In this document: positions 61,293-64,000 of the stretch, in pieces | Layout: every line of letters begins with the position of its first letter | Position numbering within the stretch: the stretch's first letter is position 1 | NCBI RefSeq assembly: GCF_021483235.1 | Contig: NZ_JAKEEC010000016.1 | Span: 1-64,000, forward strand | DNA from: Arthrobacter alkaliphilus | GTDB lineage: Bacteria; Actinomycetota; Actinomycetes; Actinomycetales; Micrococcaceae | Length of the DNA stretch: 64,000 bases | Reading direction: 5' to 3' | Notes under the pieces: generated by a model | Database searches by the model: none | Told to the model about the DNA's origin: nothing | Seen by the model: the letters and a program-made list of their open reading frames with translations, nothing else | Program-made: the position numbers and the translations under genes

Positions 61293-61652
61293 ATGGGCGA
61301 CTCTTCCATCGAGGGAATCAAAACAGTGCTGCATCCCGTGTCCGACCTCGCAGCCGCGAAGGCGGTGTACACGGCCTTGCTCGGGACTCCGCCGCAGGCC
61401 GACGGCCCGTATTACGTCGGCTTCGACGTCGCCGGCCAGCATATCGGGCTCGTCCCGGGAGGCGGACCGCAAGCCATGACGTCACCCGTCGCCTACTGGC
61501 ACGTTTCGGACATCGAGGCAAAGCTGGCAGAAGTGACTGCCGCCGGAGCTACCCTGAAGGAAGCAGCGCGCGACGTCGGAGGCGGCCGTTTGGTGGCTAC
61601 CGTCACCGACCCTGACGGCAACGTCCTCGGGCTGCTTCAGGATCCTCACTAG
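61293..61652 (+). CDS. VOC/glyoxalase-like protein
   Basis: 119 residues with one VOC unit: HPVSDLAAAKAVYTALLG (about 13-30) and VTDPDGNVLGLLQ (about 105-117), where a metal ligand Glu of typical glyoxalases is replaced by Gly. AGGAG lies 5 bases before ATG 61293. Function unknown. Confidence 0.85.
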   Translation: MGDSSIEGIKTVLHPVSDLAAAKAVYTALLGTPPQADGPYYVGFDVAGQHIGLVPGGGPQAMTSPVAYWHVSDIEAKLAEVTAAGATLKEAARDVGGGRLVATVTDPDGNVLGLLQDPH

Positions 61653-61706
61653 CCAACCGGACGCCGAGGAAGATCGCGAAGACGACGGCCTAAAGATGGA
61701 GACACG

Positions 61707-64000
61707 ATGAGCACGGCCACCGGCACGGACACGCATTCGCCTGACCTGCATATTGCCGACACCCACGATCTGATCCGTGTGCAGGGTGCGAGGGAGAACA
61801 ACCTCAAGGACATCAGCGTCGAGCTGCCGAAGCGCCGGCTGACGGTGTTCACCGGCGTCTCCGGCTCGGGCAAGAGCTCCCTCGTGTTCGCCACGATCGC
61901 CGCGGAGTCGCAGCGCATGATCAACGAGACGTACAGCACATTCGTGCAGGGGTTCATGCCCACCATGGCGCGCCCGGACGTGGACCTGCTCGAAGGACTC
62001 ACGACGGCGATCATCGTCGACCAAGAGCGGATGGGCGCAAACCCCCGCTCCACCGTGGGGACCGCCACTGATGCGAACGCCATGCTGCGCATGCTCTTCA
62101 GCCGGCTTGGCCAGCCGCACATCGGATCGCCCCAGGCGTTCTCCTTCAACGTCGCTTCCGTCTCGGGCGCCGGAGCGGTCACGCTCGAGCGCGGCGGCAC
62201 GACGACGAAGGAGCGGCGGAGCTTCACCATCACCGGCGGCATGTGCCCGCGCTGCGAAGGGCGTGGCTCGGTCACCGACTTCGACCTGACCGCACTGTAC
62301 GACGGCAGCAAGTCGCTTTCCGAGGGCGCACTCACCATCCCCGGCTACAGCATGGACGGCTGGTTCGGCCGCATCTTCAGCGGCTCCGGTTTCTTCGAAA
62401 TGGACAAGCCGATCAGCAAGTACACCAAGAAGGAACTCCACGACCTGCTCCACAAGGAGCCCACCAAGATCAAAGTCGAGGGAATCAACCTGACCTATGA
62501 GGGCCTGATTCCCAAGATCCAAAAGTCCATGCTCTCCAAGGACCCGGAGGGAATGCAGCCACACATCCGCGCATTCGTGGAGCGGGCCATCACTTTCACG
62601 ACCTGTCCGGATTGTGATGGAACCCGGCTCACCGAGGCCGCGCGTTCGTCCAAGATCAAGGGAATCAGCATCGCGGACGCCTGCTCGATGCAGATCAGCG
62701 ACCTTGCCGAATGGGTGCGCGGCCTCGACGAACCCTCCGTAGCACCGCTCCTCAAGGGGCTGCGGCACCTCCTCGACTCGTTCGCGGAGATCGGGCTCGG
62801 CTACCTCTCGCTGGACCGGCCGGCAGGCACCCTCTCCGGCGGCGAGGCACAGCGCACAAAGATGATCAGGCACCTGGGCTCGTCGCTCACCGACATCACC
62901 TACGTCTTCGACGAACCGACCATCGGCCTGCACCCGCACGACATCCAGCGCATGAACAAACTGCTGCTGCAGCTGCGGGACAAGGGCAACACCGTCCTCG
63001 TTGTGGAGCACAAACCGGAGGCGATCGCGATCGCCGACCACGTCGTCGACCTCGGTCCCGGCGCGGGATCCGGCGGCGGCGAAGTGGTCTTTGAAGGCAG
63101 CCTCGAAGGGTTGCGTTCCAGCGGCACCCTCACGGGGCGCCATCTTGAGGACCGCTCGACCCTCAAGGAAACGGTACGGACATCCGCCGGCGCACTGGAG
63201 ATCCGCGGCGCGAGCGAGAACAACCTGCGCGACGTCGACATCGACATTCCGCTTGGGGTCCTGGTTGTCGTCACGGGCGTCGCCGGTTCAGGCAAGAGTT
63301 CCTTGATCCACGGCTCGTTGTCCAAGCGAAACGGCGTCGTATCAATCGACCAAGGGGCCATCAAGGGCTCCCGGCGGAGCAACCCCGCGACCTACACCGG
63401 GCTGCTCGAGCCCATCCGCAAGGCGTTCGCGAAGGCCAATGGCGTGAAGCCGGCGCTGTTCAGCGCGAATTCCGAGGGCGCGTGCCCCACGTGCAACGGC
63501 GCAGGCGTCATTTATACGGATCTGGGGTTCATGGACACCGTTTCCACTCCGTGCGAGGAGTGCGAGGGCAAGAGGTTCCAGGCATCGGTACTGGAGTACC
63601 GCCTCGGCGGGCGCAACATCGCCGAGGTGCTGGCGATGTCCGTAAAGGAAGCTGAAGAGTTCTTCTCGGCGGGCGAATCCAGGATCCCGGCAGCGCACAC
63701 GATCCTGCAGCGGCTGGCCGACGTCGGACTCGGCTACCTAAGCCTCGGCCAGCCTCTCACCACCCTGTCCGGCGGCGAGCGGCAACGGATCAAACTGGCC
63801 ACCCACATGGGAGAAAAGGGCGGCGTACTGGTGCTCGACGAGCCCACCTCGGGCCTGCACCTCGCCGACGTCGAACAGCTGCTCGGCTTGCTGGACCGGC
63901 TCGTTGACTCCGGCAAGTCGGTCATCGTCATCGAGCACCATCAGGCGGTCATGGCGCATGCCGACTGGATTATCGACCTCGGCCCCGGGGCCGGTCACGA
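61707..64000 (+). CDS. UvrA-like ABC ATPase (partial at window edge)
   Basis: The frame from ATG 61707 (SD GGAG) runs off the window after about 765 residues. Two ABC halves are present: GVSGSGKSS (about 50) with LSGGEAQR (about 375), and GVAGSGKSS (about 524) with LSGGERQR (about 688). Zinc-module Cys pairs occur at CPRCEGRG, CPDCDGTR, CPTCNGAG and CEECEGKR. The segment between Walker A and the first zinc module is shorter than in canonical UvrA, consistent with loss of the UvrB-binding domain. This points to the UvrA2/DrrC-like class. It is not listed as complete because the stop lies beyond 64000. Confidence 0.88.
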   Translation, partial: MSTATGTDTHSPDLHIADTHDLIRVQGARENNLKDISVELPKRRLTVFTGVSGSGKSSLVFATIAAESQRMINETYSTFVQGFMPTMARPDVDLLEGLTTAIIVDQERMGANPRSTVGTATDANAMLRMLFSRLGQPHIGSPQAFSFNVASVSGAGAVTLERGGTTTKERRSFTITGGMCPRCEGRGSVTDFDLTALYDGSKSLSEGALTIPGYSMDGWFGRIFSGSGFFEMDKPISKYTKKELHDLLHKEPTKIKVEGINLTYEGLIPKIQKSMLSKDPEGMQPHIRAFVERAITFTTCPDCDGTRLTEAARSSKIKGISIADACSMQISDLAEWVRGLDEPSVAPLLKGLRHLLDSFAEIGLGYLSLDRPAGTLSGGEAQRTKMIRHLGSSLTDITYVFDEPTIGLHPHDIQRMNKLLLQLRDKGNTVLVVEHKPEAIAIADHVVDLGPGAGSGGGEVVFEGSLEGLRSSGTLTGRHLEDRSTLKETVRTSAGALEIRGASENNLRDVDIDIPLGVLVVVTGVAGSGKSSLIHGSLSKRNGVVSIDQGAIKGSRRSNPATYTGLLEPIRKAFAKANGVKPALFSANSEGACPTCNGAGVIYTDLGFMDTVSTPCEECEGKRFQASVLEYRLGGRNIAEVLAMSVKEAEEFFSAGESRIPAAHTILQRLADVGLGYLSLGQPLTTLSGGERQRIKLATHMGEKGGVLVLDEPTSGLHLADVEQLLGLLDRLVDSGKSVIVIEHHQAVMAHADWIIDLGPGAGH

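Noticed and set aside
1..64000. Search for tRNA, rRNA, CRISPR arrays, insertion sequences and attachment sites
   Set aside because: No cloverleaf-like gene, regularly spaced repeats, transposase or integrase gene with terminal repeats was recognised by eye.

Overview
The window comes from a high-GC actinomycete, most likely a soil Micrococcaceae member of the Arthrobacter/Paenarthrobacter/Pseudarthrobacter type. This is inferred from gene content (DUF4193, DUF2510, DUF2630, DUF222-HNH, CYTH-CHAD, a GH15 enzyme, IclR/LacI-controlled catabolic blocks), strong GC bias in coding DNA and AGGAGG-type ribosome binding sites. No rRNA, tRNA, CRISPR array or insertion sequence was seen. Gene density is high and most intergenic gaps are short. 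The last gene runs off the right edge and the first is only a C-terminal tail.

1-14.9 kb is a purine catabolism region. A minus-strand series reads guanine deaminase, AzgA-type purine permease, xdhC, FAD subunit and a [2Fe-2S]/molybdopterin fusion subunit of xanthine dehydrogenase. It meets a plus-strand mocA-like gene for molybdenum cofactor cytidylylation. Divergent from guaD lies an 8-oxoguanine deaminase, then a DUF2510 membrane protein, urate oxidase behind a structured leader with an intrinsic terminator, an NCS2 xanthine/urate permease and a MurR/RpiR regulator. Guanine, xanthine and 8-oxoguanine would all converge on urate, which uricase oxidises.

14.9-23.9 kb is an accessory catabolic locus of unknown substrate. 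It holds an MHS-type MFS transporter plus DUF6282 hydrolase, an IclR regulator, and an operon of amino-acid-type ABC transporter (binding lipoprotein, permease, ATPase), RraA-like aldolase, DUF1932 dehydrogenase, HD hydrolase and cyclase-family hydrolase. Two near-identical three-half-site operators, one between MFS and IclR and one upstream of the ABC operon, tie the two blocks into one regulon. This is the best candidate for an undescribed pathway.

24.1-31.8 kb is a ureide/glyoxylate block: NCS1 allantoin-type permease, IclR regulator, NADP-malic enzyme, malate synthase, a DUF6986 aldolase-like protein and (S)-ureidoglycine aminohydrolase. Glyoxylate from ureide breakdown would be condensed to malate and decarboxylated to pyruvate. 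The steps between uricase and ureidoglycine are not in the window.

31.8-53.2 kb is mostly housekeeping and envelope functions: a frameshifted serine-hydrolase lipoprotein that has also lost its catalytic residues, an SGNH hydrolase, an MprF-like protein, GH15 glucosidase, a second adenylate kinase, threonine dehydratase, a class A PBP, a secreted phosphodiesterase, a ribbon-helix-helix protein with tandem repeats, CYTH-CHAD, MarR with DUF4386-like and SDR genes, and DUF222-HNH.

53.2-60.2 kb is a LacI-controlled TRAP-transporter locus with two dehydrogenases and an ABM monooxygenase. A perfect 18-bp LacI operator sits directly downstream of the promoter for the transport operon. 60.2-64 kb holds a Nudix hydrolase, an NTF2-like protein, a VOC protein and a UvrA-like ABC ATPase cut by the window edge.
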